Shown: piece after piece, positions 23,966 through 31,334 of the stretch | Layout: the number at the start of each line of letters is the position of its first letter | Numbering within the stretch: the stretch's first letter is position 1 | The notes under the pieces: generated by a model | What the model was told of the DNA's origin: nothing | Seen by the model: only the letters and a program-made list of their open reading frames with translations | The model's database searches: none | NCBI GenBank assembly: GCA_013694595.1 | Contig: JACDCC010000055.1 | Coordinates: forward strand, 1 to 32,136 | DNA: 32,136 nucleotides | Source of the DNA: Chthoniobacterales bacterium | Lineage (GTDB): Bacteria > Verrucomicrobiota > Verrucomicrobiia > Chthoniobacterales > UBA10450 | Direction of reading: 5' to 3' | Made by a program: the position numbers and the translations under genes

Positions 23966-24832
23966 ATGAATCAAGCAGCGCCGGCCATCGGGATCATCGG
24001 AGGAAGTGGATTGTATCAGATGGAAGGGGTGGAAAACCCGACCGAGCAGCGGGTTGAGACGCCGTTCGGGGCTCCATCAGACGCGCTCATCGGCGGCACG
24101 TTGCACGGCCGGCAGATCTACTTCCTGCCGCGGCACGGGCGCGGTCATCGGCTTTTGCCGCACGAGCTGAATCACCGCGCGAATATCTATGCGCTCCGCT
24201 CGTTGAACGTGCGGTGGATCATCTGCGTCACGGCGGTCGGCAGCCTGCAGGAAAAATACGCGCCGCGCGATGTGCTCCTGCCCAGCCAGTTCTACGACCG
24301 CACCAGCCAGCGTGCCATCCACACGTTTTTCGGTGAAGGAATCGCGGCGCACGTGACGTTCGCGGATCCGATCAGCACCGGTTTGCGCAGCATTCTGGCC
24401 GAGGCAGGCCGGGAAGTCGGCGCCACGATTCACGACGGCGGAACGTACGTGAACATGGATGGTCCTGCATTCTCCACGCGCGCGGAATCGGAGTTCAACC
24501 GGCGCAACGGCTTTGACGTGATCGGCATGACAAACCTGCCGGAGGCGAAGCTGGCGCGCGAGGCGGAGATCGCCCTGGCTACCATCGCGATGATCACCGA
24601 TTACGACTGCTGGAAGGTGGAAGAAGAACCGGTCTCGGCGCAGACAGTCTTCGGCCACCTGCAGGCCAACGCCGACATGGCCAAAAACATCCTGGCGGCG
24701 GCAATTCCGCGTGTGCCGAAGGAGCCGACGTGGCCCGAGCATACCGCACTCGATTCAGCGCTCACGACTGATCGAAAACTCTGGCCCGCCGAGACGTTGC
24801 AGAAGCTGAGTGCGATCTTGAGCCGCTTCTAA
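23966..24832 (+). CDS. mtnP: S-methyl-5'-thioadenosine phosphorylase
   Basis: The 288-residue enzyme cleaves methylthioadenosine with phosphate to adenine and methylthioribose 1-phosphate, salvaging the by-product of polyamine synthesis. Motifs are in family order: IGIIGGSGLY (8-17, phosphate loop), LPRHGRGHRLLPHELNHRANIYAL (about 54-77, phosphate and partner-subunit contacts; key residues Arg-His-Gly and His), GPAFSTRAES, GMTNLPEAKLAREAE (substrate site) and TDYDCW. The MTNLPE form is typical of methylthioadenosine phosphorylases; purine nucleoside phosphorylases use a different residue at the equivalent site. The upstream 140 bases hold a small GCGGG-ATA-CCCGC hairpin and no riboswitch I recognise. 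Confidence 0.95.
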   Translation: MNQAAPAIGIIGGSGLYQMEGVENPTEQRVETPFGAPSDALIGGTLHGRQIYFLPRHGRGHRLLPHELNHRANIYALRSLNVRWIICVTAVGSLQEKYAPRDVLLPSQFYDRTSQRAIHTFFGEGIAAHVTFADPISTGLRSILAEAGREVGATIHDGGTYVNMDGPAFSTRAESEFNRRNGFDVIGMTNLPEAKLAREAEIALATIAMITDYDCWKVEEEPVSAQTVFGHLQANADMAKNILAAAIPRVPKEPTWPEHTALDSALTTDRKLWPAETLQKLSAILSRF

Positions 24833-24833
24833 T

Positions 24834-24847
24834 TGCCGGCGTCGGCA
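24834..24847 (+). terminator. Small hairpin directly after mtnP
   Basis: TGCCG (24834-24838) and CGGCA (24843-24847) form a 5-bp stem with a GCGT loop, immediately after the mtnP stop. The following sequence has only a weak T-run (GCACGCATTTT), so termination here is uncertain. Confidence 0.3.
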
Positions 24848-24899
24848 GCACGCATTTTCGCAAGGATGAGTCGCGGAATGAGCTTAGCAAAGATCGTAC

Positions 24900-24929
24900 T
24901 TGCCATCCGAAAAATAAATATGGTAATTA
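24900..24929 (+). promoter_or_regulatory. Candidate sigma-70-type promoter for the small lipoprotein
   Basis: TTGCCA (24900-24905) and TAATTA (24924-24929) lie 18 bases apart; a TGG precedes the second box and resembles an extended -10. The region is far more AT-rich than its surroundings. The start codon is about 50 bases downstream, leaving a short leader with the ribosome site GGAG at 24969-24972. Confidence 0.45.
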
Positions 24930-24980
24930 TAAAACCATCAGCGGAGATCACACCTTCGCCACTGAATCGGAGCCAGAAAG

Positions 24981-25247
24981 ATGATCACAAAAATCGCCTG
25001 CTGCTTACTCGCCGCCTCGCTTTTATCGTCGTGCGCCACCACGCAATCGACGGCCGGTAATGGCCGTCAGACGCTCGAACAGCGCCTGATCGCGGAGAAC
25101 ACCACCAGCCCATACGGCGCGGACGAGCCGATGCCACCTGCTGAAGGTCCTGAAGATATCCCCGCTGAAGGCCCGGTCGATCCGGCCCGCAATCCTGCCC
25201 TGCTCCCATCCCCTCTGCTCCGCATGAACGCGGCAGCAGGTCTCTAG
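24981..25247 (+). CDS. Small lipoprotein of unknown function
   Basis: The 88-residue precursor has a lipoprotein signal peptide ending in the lipobox Leu15-Ser-Ser-Cys18, so the mature protein of about 71 residues would be membrane-anchored by lipid. The mature part is polar, then rich in Pro, Glu and Gly (MPPAEGPEDIPAEGPVDPARNP), without recognisable domains. A GGAG eight bases ahead of the ATG and an AT-rich promoter upstream support it as a real gene despite its size. Its TAG stop sits in CTAG, the other strand of which supplies the stop of bioF. Confidence 0.72.
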   Translation: MITKIACCLLAASLLSSCATTQSTAGNGRQTLEQRLIAENTTSPYGADEPMPPAEGPEDIPAEGPVDPARNPALLPSPLLRMNAAAGL

Positions 25248-26563
25248 CTCGCGATCAGCGACTCTGGCCGCAGGCGGTTGATCGCCTCGGCCAGAGCGCG
25301 AATCTGCGGCTCCTCGTGCGCCGCTGTGATGGTGATGCGCAGACGCGCAGCACCTTTTGCGACCGTCGGATAGCGAATCGCCGGGACGAGGAAGCCTTCG
25401 TTCTGCAGGGAACGCGAAACATCGATCGCCGCCTGCTCGTCGCCCACTAGGATCGGGTGAATCGCAGAGCCGGTCTCGGCGCGGAACACTGCCACCTGCG
25501 GCGCAGCTTCGGTCACCTGGCCGCGCCCGATTCCGCTGAGGATTTGTCGTAGGACGTTCGGCTTCTTCGGTGGCGGCGGCGGCGAACTCGCCCGGCGCTC
25601 CGCAAAAACGGGCGGCGGCGGCGGAATGAAGTTCATGAGCGCCCGCGAGGTATGGATGCGATCCCAGAGAAGGCGGCGCCGTTCTTCGCCCGCCTCCGAT
25701 CCCAAAAACTCGATCGCTGCCGTGGCCGCCGCCGCGAGTGCCGGTGGTGGCGCGGTTGAGAAAATGAACGACCGCGCGCGATTGACGAGCCAGTCGATCA
25801 GCCCATGCGAGCCGCAGATATAGCCGCCGCTTACCCCCAGCGCCTTGCTGAGCGTGCCCATCTGAACGTCCACGTGCCGCGTCAGCCCCGTCTCATGTGC
25901 GAGTCCGCGTCCATGCTCGCCGATCACACCCAGCGCGTGCGCCTCATCCAACAGCAGCAATGCGCCAAAGCGCTTCTTCAAGCCGATCAACTCGCGCAAC
26001 GGCGCGCGGTCGCCATCCATCGAGAAGACGGACTCCGTCACAATCAGGAGCCGGGCGTCGGGATGTTCGCGGCGCGCCCATTCGAGATGGCTCTCGAGCT
26101 TGCCGAGATGGGTATGCGGAAAAACTCGCAGCGTTGCGCCACTCAGCTTTGCGCCGTCGATCAGCGAGGCGTGCGAGAGTTTATCAAGCAGGACGACGTC
26201 GTGTTTTCCGACGAGCGCCGGGATCGTGCCCAGCGCCGCCGCATATCCGCTGCTGAACGAAAGCGCGGCTGGCGTGCCCTTCCACTTCGCAAGTGCCGAC
26301 TCCAGACGCACGTGCGGGCTTTGCGTGCCGCTGACGAGGCGTGAAGCGCCCGCGCCCACGCCAAACTCCGCGATGGCCGCCGCCGCCGCTTCCTTCAAGA
26401 CCGGGTGATTCGCGAGGCCCAGATAATCGTCGGACGAAAAATTGTGCAGCTGCTGCCCGACCACCAGAACTTGCGGGCCCTGCGCGGTGCCGATTTCCCG
26501 GAGCTTGCGATGAAGTGACTGCGCCCGAAGCGCCTGAAGCTGCTCGTGGAAGAGATCGCTCAT
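25244..26563 (-). CDS. bioF: 8-amino-7-oxononanoate synthase-like PLP enzyme with proline-rich insertion
   Basis: The 439-residue alpha-oxoamine synthase family member would join an acyl-CoA with an amino acid; BioF joins pimeloyl-ACP or -CoA with alanine in biotin synthesis. Family features: NFSSDDYLGL (41-50), SHASLIDG (130-137), DEAHALGV (206-213) and the PLP lysine in GTLSKALGVSGGY (Lys240). The C-terminal small domain has RLRITITAAHE (408-418). It is about 50 residues longer than a typical BioF because of an insertion at about 313-360, with two runs of five prolines and the sequence PPPPPKKPNVLRQIL. The ATG at 26563 overlaps the stop of the upstream dac gene (ATGA). No other biotin genes are in view, so 2-amino-3-ketobutyrate CoA ligase is an alternative. 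Confidence 0.82.
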   Translation of the reverse strand: MSDLFHEQLQALRAQSLHRKLREIGTAQGPQVLVVGQQLHNFSSDDYLGLANHPVLKEAAAAAIAEFGVGAGASRLVSGTQSPHVRLESALAKWKGTPAALSFSSGYAAALGTIPALVGKHDVVLLDKLSHASLIDGAKLSGATLRVFPHTHLGKLESHLEWARREHPDARLLIVTESVFSMDGDRAPLRELIGLKKRFGALLLLDEAHALGVIGEHGRGLAHETGLTRHVDVQMGTLSKALGVSGGYICGSHGLIDWLVNRARSFIFSTAPPPALAAAATAAIEFLGSEAGEERRRLLWDRIHTSRALMNFIPPPPPVFAERRASSPPPPPKKPNVLRQILSGIGRGQVTEAAPQVAVFRAETGSAIHPILVGDEQAAIDVSRSLQNEGFLVPAIRYPTVAKGAARLRITITAAHEEPQIRALAEAINRLRPESLIAS

Positions 26564-27516
26564 GGCACGCGACCGGCCAGCGGCGGGTCGCGCGTCAGAG
26601 CCCAGGTCAGGAACGCGGCCGAATCGGTCCAGATCCGCGGCTTCGTGTGGCCGAGCACAACCACGATGACGTCGCGGCCGGGGCGTGATGCGCTTGAGAT
26701 CAGGCACGATCCGGCTGCGTCGGTGTAACCGGTTTTCATGCCGTTACAATACGGCAGGCGCTTTAGAACCTTGTTCGTGTTCTCCAGCTCGCGCGTCCTT
26801 CCGTCCGCGTAACGGAAGACCATCGACGGAAGCGAGACGATGGAACGGATGGTCGGATTCGCGTAGCCGGCGCGTGCAATCATCGCGAGATCGCGCGCGC
26901 TCGAGTATTGGCCCGGCGCGGGGAGACCATTGGGGTTGATGAAAAACGAATTGTTCGCGCCCGCCGCACGCGCGCGGTTGTTCATCGCAACCGCGAAGGC
27001 TTCGACGCTGCCGGCCCGGTCGCGTGCCAACGCACGAGCCACGTCGTTCGGGCTTTTCACCAACAGCGCGCGCAGCAAATCGATCCTGCGATAACTGTCA
27101 CCCGCTTTCAGGTTCAGCTTCGTCGGTTCAGCATAGGTATCGCTCGGCAGGATCGTAATCGGCTGATCCAGGTAACCCCCCTCGGCCACCACCAGCGCGG
27201 TCAGAAGCTTCTGCGTGCTCGCGGGCGCGCGGCGTTCGTCCGCATTCTTCTCGTACAACACCTCGCCGGTGCGCGCGTCGATCACCATCACGGCCGCGGC
27301 TCGCGTCGCCGGAATGCCGCCCGGCAGGAACTCCGGCTCCGGTGGTGGGGCGGGCCGTTTGACGCGCGCCGTTTGCGACTTCTTCGCGGAAGAACTTTTC
27401 GACGAAGACTTCTTCTTCTTCGTCGGCGCCGCGACCGCGGTCGTGCAAAGACAGCACAACAGCGCGGTCCAAAGCCGCCAATGCCCCAAAAAACGCGAAC
27501 GCCGCACGGATTCCAT
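26560..27516 (-). CDS. D-alanyl-D-alanine carboxypeptidase (PBP5/6-type serine peptidase)
   Basis: The 318-residue protein trims the terminal D-Ala of peptidoglycan stem peptides in the periplasm. All three penicillin-binding motifs are present: Ser100-Thr-Gln-Lys103 (SxxK), Ser155-Pro-Asn157 (SxN) and Lys261-Thr-Gly263 (KTG). The N-terminus has a signal peptide or anchor (about 12-30), followed by an unusual Lys/Ser-rich stretch (about 32-55: TKKKKSSSKSSSAKK and more) and a Pro-rich link before the catalytic domain at about 68. The C-terminal beta domain and amphipathic anchor of PBP5 are absent. Its stop overlaps the bioF start by four bases, so the pair is likely co-translated; gloA lies 47 bases upstream. 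Confidence 0.9.
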   Translation of the reverse strand: MESVRRSRFLGHWRLWTALLCCLCTTAVAAPTKKKKSSSKSSSAKKSQTARVKRPAPPPEPEFLPGGIPATRAAAVMVIDARTGEVLYEKNADERRAPASTQKLLTALVVAEGGYLDQPITILPSDTYAEPTKLNLKAGDSYRRIDLLRALLVKSPNDVARALARDRAGSVEAFAVAMNNRARAAGANNSFFINPNGLPAPGQYSSARDLAMIARAGYANPTIRSIVSLPSMVFRYADGRTRELENTNKVLKRLPYCNGMKTGYTDAAGSCLISSASRPGRDVIVVVLGHTKPRIWTDSAAFLTWALTRDPPLAGRVP

Positions 27517-27563
27517 CGCGCTGAAGTTGCGTTATAGGACTCCGCTTCGCAAGGGGCGCCCCG

Positions 27564-27956
27564 CTACTTGCGCTCTGATGGCGCCCGCTGGATCAGCTCG
27601 ATCTCGTAGCCTTCCGGCGCATCGATGAACGCGATCGCGCCGCCGCTGCTGTTGCGGTGCGGACCATCGGAGAGCGGGTATCCTTTCGCCGCCGTGTGCT
27701 TCGCAAACTCTTCGAGATCGTCCACTTCGAACGCCAGGTGCGTCAGGTCCGGCCCCACGATCACCGGGCCGCTCTCGTCGAACTTGCACAACTCGATCTC
27801 TTCCTCGCTTCCCGGCGCCTTAAAGAACACGAGTTGCGAACCGCGACCGGAGGTGTGGCGTCGCGTCTCCTCGAGGCCGAGGACATCTTTGTAGAACGAG
27901 ACGGTCTTCTCGAGATCGGTGACACGGTAGCGGGTGTGTAGGAGGCGCTTGAGCAT
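27564..27956 (-). CDS. gloA: Glyoxalase I-type lactoylglutathione lyase (VOC family)
   Basis: The 130-residue protein has the two tandem beta-alpha-beta-beta-beta modules of the VOC fold. All four metal ligands of glyoxalase I can be placed by comparison with E. coli GloA: His7 (LLHTRYRV), Glu55 (EIELCKFD), His73 (LTHLAFEV) and Glu120 (GYEIELIQ). It would turn the methylglyoxal-thiol adduct into a lactoyl thioester. The loop between modules is shorter than in E. coli. The ATG at 27956 is preferred: an open frame continues to 28010, but it runs into a palindromic element and is not family-like. It leads the minus-strand group gloA-dac-bioF; close spacing suggests one transcript. Confidence 0.88.
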   Translation of the reverse strand: MLKRLLHTRYRVTDLEKTVSFYKDVLGLEETRRHTSGRGSQLVFFKAPGSEEEIELCKFDESGPVIVGPDLTHLAFEVDDLEEFAKHTAAKGYPLSDGPHRNSSGGAIAFIDAPEGYEIELIQRAPSERK

Positions 27957-27999
27957 CCGGTATTCTATTGCTGCGTCGGCAAATTGAAAACGGCGTTGC

Positions 28000-28038
28000 G
28001 AGGTCGCCATCGCGTTGCGCTCGCGAAGGCGCGACCTC
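28000..28038. repeat. Palindromic element between gloA and ubiX
   Basis: GAGGTCGC (28000-28007) and GCGACCTC (28031-28038) are perfect inverted repeats, and CGCG (28011-28014) pairs with CGCG (28022-28025) inside, giving a two-step hairpin. It lies in the 136 bases between two divergent genes. No other part of that gap stands out. Confidence 0.6.
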
Positions 28039-28092
28039 CCCGCACCACATCGTGTCTAGTGTTCGCGCAGCGGATGTGATTCCTTAAGCGCG

Positions 28093-28665
28093 ATGAAGCT
28101 TGTGATCGCCGCGACCGGCGCCAGCGGCACGATTTACCTCCAGCGGTTGCTGGAGCAGATCGACACCGCGGCGAACGAGGTCCACCTGATCATAAGCGGA
28201 CATGCCAGGCAGGTCGCGGCGCAGGAAGTCGACACGCTCCGCGTTCCGGACGGCGTCGCAAAACATCCGGAGAACGATCTCAACGTGCCGTACGTGAGCG
28301 GTTCCTCGCGTTTTGACGCGATGGTGATTGTGCCCTGCTCGATGTCGACGCTTGGTCGCCTCGCGAGCGGTTCGGGTGAGACCGCGCTCCTGCGCACCGC
28401 GGATGTCTTTCTGAAAGAACGCCGCAAGCTGATCGTCGTGCCGCGTGAGACACCGTGGAACCTGATCCACGCGCGCAATGTCGTCACAGTGCTCGAAGCC
28501 GGCGCCGTCGTTCTACCCGCTATCCCGTCATTCTACAGCCGGCCGCAGTCGGTGATCGACGTCGTCGACACGGTCGTCTGGCGCATCCTCGATCAGCTCG
28601 GGCTGCCGAATCCGCGGGCGTTTCGGTGGAAGGACGAAGGCGGCGAACCTGCGGCGAAAAGTTGA
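28093..28665 (+). CDS. ubiX: Flavin prenyltransferase UbiX
   Basis: The 190-residue flavoprotein attaches a dimethylallyl group to FMN, making the prenylated cofactor used by UbiD-type decarboxylases, for example in quinone synthesis. Motifs: ATGASG (7-12, flavin phosphate), VIVPCSMSTLGRLASG (about 78-93), LKERRKLIVVPRETPWNLIH (about 107-126, with Arg-Glu-Thr-Pro). No ubiD gene is in the window. The stop TGA overlaps the TTG start of the following acyltransferase (TTGA), so translation is probably coupled. The C-terminal tail after about residue 170 is polar ([14 protein letters not shown]). Confidence 0.95.
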   Translation: MKLVIAATGASGTIYLQRLLEQIDTAANEVHLIISGHARQVAAQEVDTLRVPDGVAKHPENDLNVPYVSGSSRFDAMVIVPCSMSTLGRLASGSGETALLRTADVFLKERRKLIVVPRETPWNLIHARNVVTVLEAGAVVLPAIPSFYSRPQSVIDVVDTVVWRILDQLGLPNPRAFRWKDEGGEPAAKS

Positions 28666-29306
28666 AAATCGAAGGTCCGCTCGCGCGATGGCTGATCGCG
28701 TTCGGCTATCATTTGCTGCAACTCTGGGCGCGCACGCTGCGGTTCGAGGTTCACGATCACGCCGCCCTGGTGGGGCAGCCGGCCACGCGCCGATACATCG
28801 GCGCTCTCTGGCATAACCGTCTGCTGCTGCTCCCGCATGTAATCCGCACCTACCTGCCGAACCGGCGAGGCGCAGCGCTCATCAGTGCGAGCCGTGATGG
28901 CGCCCTGCTGGCGGATCTGGTGACGCGCTTCGGCTTCGACGTCGTGCGCGGCTCCAGTTCGCGGAAAGGCGCGGCGGCGATGTTGCAGCTGGCGGATGTG
29001 ATCGCAAATGGCCGCGACGCAGTCATCACGCCCGACGGACCACGCGGTCCGGCGTACGAGCTCGGCGCCGGGATCGTGTTTCTCGCGCAGAAATCCGGCG
29101 CAGCGGTGGTGCCAATTAATATGGAATACTCCGCGTGCTGGCGCTTGAAGAGCTGGGACCGGTTCATCCTGCCGCGGCCGTTTTCAACCGTGCGGGTGAC
29201 TTTCGCGCCACCGCATGCGGTGCGGCCGACGGCCACCGACGCCGAATTTGAATCCGAGCGCCTGCGTCTGCAGAATGCGATGATGGAAATCGTGGAGCTG
29301 CGCTGA
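28662..29306 (+). CDS. DUF374-type lysophospholipid acyltransferase-like protein
   Basis: The 214-residue protein belongs to the family of membrane acyltransferases with GPLAT-like fold (DUF374). It has an N-terminal hydrophobic segment (about 8-25), [10 protein letters not shown] (about 48-57), [17 protein letters not shown] (about 73-89), RGSSSRKGA and [16 protein letters not shown] (about 121-136), which form the acyl-acceptor and active-site patches of this family. The start is TTG at 28662, overlapping the ubiX stop; no ATG in the frame keeps the conserved N-terminus. It probably acylates a lipid or lipid A precursor at the inner membrane, which is an inference. folD starts four bases after its stop. 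Confidence 0.85.
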   Translation: MKIEGPLARWLIAFGYHLLQLWARTLRFEVHDHAALVGQPATRRYIGALWHNRLLLLPHVIRTYLPNRRGAALISASRDGALLADLVTRFGFDVVRGSSSRKGAAAMLQLADVIANGRDAVITPDGPRGPAYELGAGIVFLAQKSGAAVVPINMEYSACWRLKSWDRFILPRPFSTVRVTFAPPHAVRPTATDAEFESERLRLQNAMMEIVELR

Positions 29307-29310
29307 ACCG

Positions 29311-30201
29311 ATGGCACAACTGATCGACGGCCGCGCGACCGCGGAAAAGGTCTACGCCCAGCTACGTGGCGATATCGCGGAGCTGAACGCACGGGGTGTC
29401 ACACCGGGCCTGGCTGTTGTGCTGGTGGGCGAAGATCCCGCGTCGCGCGCGTACGTCCGTTCGAAGGACAAAATGTGCCGCAACCTGGGTCTGCATTCCG
29501 TGAAGCTGGAGCTGCCCGCCGAGACCACACAGGAAGAACTGCTCGCGCGCGTCGAAGGGCTGAACAGAGACCCGGCGATCCACGGCATTCTGGTGCAATC
29601 GCCGCCGCCGAAGCACATCGACGAAGCGGCCATCGTGCGCGCACTTGATCCTGCGAAAGACGTCGACGGTTTCCATTCAATGAACGTCGCGAAGCTCGCG
29701 CTCGGCGATTCTTCCGGGTTTGTCCCGTGCACGCCGCTCGGGTGCCAGCGTTTGCTGGTTGAAAGCGGGGTCGCGATCTCCGGCGCACACGTCGTGGTGC
29801 TCGGCCGGAGCATGATCGTCGGTAAACCAATGGCGATGCTGTTGATGCAGAAGGGCAAAGCAGCGGACGCCACCGTGACGGTCGTGCATTCGCGCACGCG
29901 GAACCTGCCGGAGATTACGCGGACGGCGGACATCATCATTGCGGCGATTGGGCAGGCGCATTTCGTGAAGGCGGAACACGTGCGTGATGGAGCGGTGGTG
30001 ATCGATGTCGGCATCAACCGTGTGGATGACGCGGCGAGCGAGCGCGGCTATCGACTCGTCGGGGATGTGGCCTTTGCTGAAGTCGAGCCCAAGGCCGCAG
30101 CGATCACGCCGGTGCCGGGCGGCGTCGGACCGATGACGATCGCGATGTTGATGTCGAACACGGTGAAGGCGTGCCGGCAGCAGGCAGCCGCCGATCGGTA
30201 G
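29311..30201 (+). CDS. folD: Methylenetetrahydrofolate dehydrogenase / methenyltetrahydrofolate cyclohydrolase FolD
   Basis: The 296-residue bifunctional enzyme interconverts methylene-, methenyl- and formyl-tetrahydrofolate with NADP. The active-site set is intact: Tyr48-xxx-Lys52 (YVRSK), Gln96 (LVQSPPP) and Asp119 (KDVDGFH). The NADP-binding signature [14 protein letters not shown] lies near 166-179, and [15 protein letters not shown] near 268-282. The motif usually read as VQLPLP is VQSPPP here, a local variant next to an intact Gln. It is the third gene of ubiX-acyltransferase-folD; the product feeds formyl donors to Met-tRNA and purines. Its stop is one base from that of the convergent oxidoreductase. 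Confidence 0.97.
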   Translation: MAQLIDGRATAEKVYAQLRGDIAELNARGVTPGLAVVLVGEDPASRAYVRSKDKMCRNLGLHSVKLELPAETTQEELLARVEGLNRDPAIHGILVQSPPPKHIDEAAIVRALDPAKDVDGFHSMNVAKLALGDSSGFVPCTPLGCQRLLVESGVAISGAHVVVLGRSMIVGKPMAMLLMQKGKAADATVTVVHSRTRNLPEITRTADIIIAAIGQAHFVKAEHVRDGAVVIDVGINRVDDAASERGYRLVGDVAFAEVEPKAAAITPVPGGVGPMTIAMLMSNTVKACRQQAAADR

Positions 30202-30202
30202 T

Positions 30203-31267
30203 TTACCGCGCGACGACCTTCGTCGTGAGAAGATACAGAAGCCGCGGGTGCAGCACGCCAGCGCGCAACAATGCGGAGCTCAGTCGCGGCGACAAGACAG
30301 CCGCACGCGCGACGCGGTTGACCCATAAACGACCGCGGTACAGTTGCTCGTGTGCGGCAGTGTAGGAGCTGGCGGCCGCTTTCTCGTCGCCGCTTTGCAC
30401 GAGCGCGACGGCGGCACTCGCAGCCAGTTCGCCTGAGCGCAGGGCGTAGTAAATTCCTTCGCCGGTGAAGGGCTCCACGACGCGCGCGGCATCGCCGATG
30501 AGGAATGCACGTCGCTCTGCCGGGGCAACCGCCGCGCGCCGCAACGGCGTGATCGTGCGCCAGGTGTGGCCGGGCCGAATGCCGAACTCCACCTCTGCCC
30601 AGCGGCGTAGCGCCGGCATCGCGGATGGCTTGCCGACAAGACATAAGTTCAGCTCACCGTTCCCGACCGGCGCCTGGCCGGAGTAACCGGCTGGGAGAAA
30701 TTGCAGAACGACACGGCTGCCGAAGTTCACCGGCAACCGCAGATGCGTCTGCAATCCGACTCGGTCTCTTTCGATCCGCGGCAGCAGGCCGAGCAGACGC
30801 GCGACTGTCGAGTTCCGGCCGTCGGCGGCCACGAGCGCGCGCGCCGCGAACGACTCACCACCCGCGGTGATGTTCCACTGGCCGTCCTCGAGCGCGAGCG
30901 CCGTCACAGTCGCAGCCTCGCGCACTTCGGCGCCGCCCGCGCGAGCGCGGTTCATCAGCACCTCGTCGAAAAGACTCCGCTTCACCGCGATCTCCGCGCC
31001 TGGAGGCAGCTCGACCGAGACGGTGCGGCCACCAATCGCGATGAAGTCGACGCGGTCCAGTTTTCCGTGCGGTAGCTGCCGAACCGCATCGAGGACGCGG
31101 AGCCGCTCCAGCACGGGCCAGCAGCTCGGGTTCAGGCAATCGCCGCAAACCTTCTCGCGCGGAAATTTTTCGCGCTCAAGAAGGAGAGTGCGCAAGCCAG
31201 CATCGACGCAAAACGCCGCACAGGCAGCACCGGCCGGACCGCTCCCCACGATAGCGACGTCGAACAT
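30203..31267 (-). CDS. FAD-dependent oxidoreductase, geranylgeranyl reductase-like
   Basis: The 354-residue flavoprotein has an N-terminal FAD-binding Rossmann motif, VGSGPAGAACAAF (7-19), followed by the KVCGDCLNP element (39-47) typical of geranylgeranyl reductase-like enzymes and some halogenases. The second FAD motif is RRAFLIGDAARVVEPFTGEGIYYALRSGELAA (core GDAA...PFTGEG, about 261-285). The substrate is not evident: isoprenoid double-bond reduction or hydroxylation of an aromatic lipid are both possible. The ATG at 31267 directly precedes the Rossmann strand; an upstream in-frame TTG at 31285 is less likely. It diverges from the membrane protease across 67 bases and converges with folD with a single base between stop codons. 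Confidence 0.8.
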   Translation of the reverse strand: MFDVAIVGSGPAGAACAAFCVDAGLRTLLLEREKFPREKVCGDCLNPSCWPVLERLRVLDAVRQLPHGKLDRVDFIAIGGRTVSVELPPGAEIAVKRSLFDEVLMNRARAGGAEVREAATVTALALEDGQWNITAGGESFAARALVAADGRNSTVARLLGLLPRIERDRVGLQTHLRLPVNFGSRVVLQFLPAGYSGQAPVGNGELNLCLVGKPSAMPALRRWAEVEFGIRPGHTWRTITPLRRAAVAPAERRAFLIGDAARVVEPFTGEGIYYALRSGELAASAAVALVQSGDEKAAASSYTAAHEQLYRGRLWVNRVARAAVLSPRLSSALLRAGVLHPRLLYLLTTKVVAR

Positions 31268-31320
31268 TGCGCCACTGTGCAACACAAGGCATCGCAGCGA
31301 AACGCCGCGTCCGTATCACT

Positions 31321-31327
31321 GAGGGAG
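31321..31327 (+). promoter_or_regulatory. Ribosome binding site of the membrane protease gene
   Basis: GAGGGAG lies seven bases before the ATG at 31335, a strong and well-spaced Shine-Dalgarno that fixes the start of this otherwise truncated gene. Confidence 0.65.
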
Positions 31328-31334
31328 TCACACG

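Noticed and set aside
24833-25060. Plus-strand open frame of 75 codons overlapping the small lipoprotein
   Set aside because: It has no ribosome site or known motif and overlaps a better-supported gene with a lipobox and promoter.
26564-26707. Upstream extension of bioF into the dac gene
   Set aside because: The 48 extra residues are the dac 3' end in another frame; the ATG overlapping the dac stop gives a normal BioF start.
27957-28010. Upstream extension of gloA
   Set aside because: The extra 18 residues run into a palindromic element and precede the conserved LLHT start.
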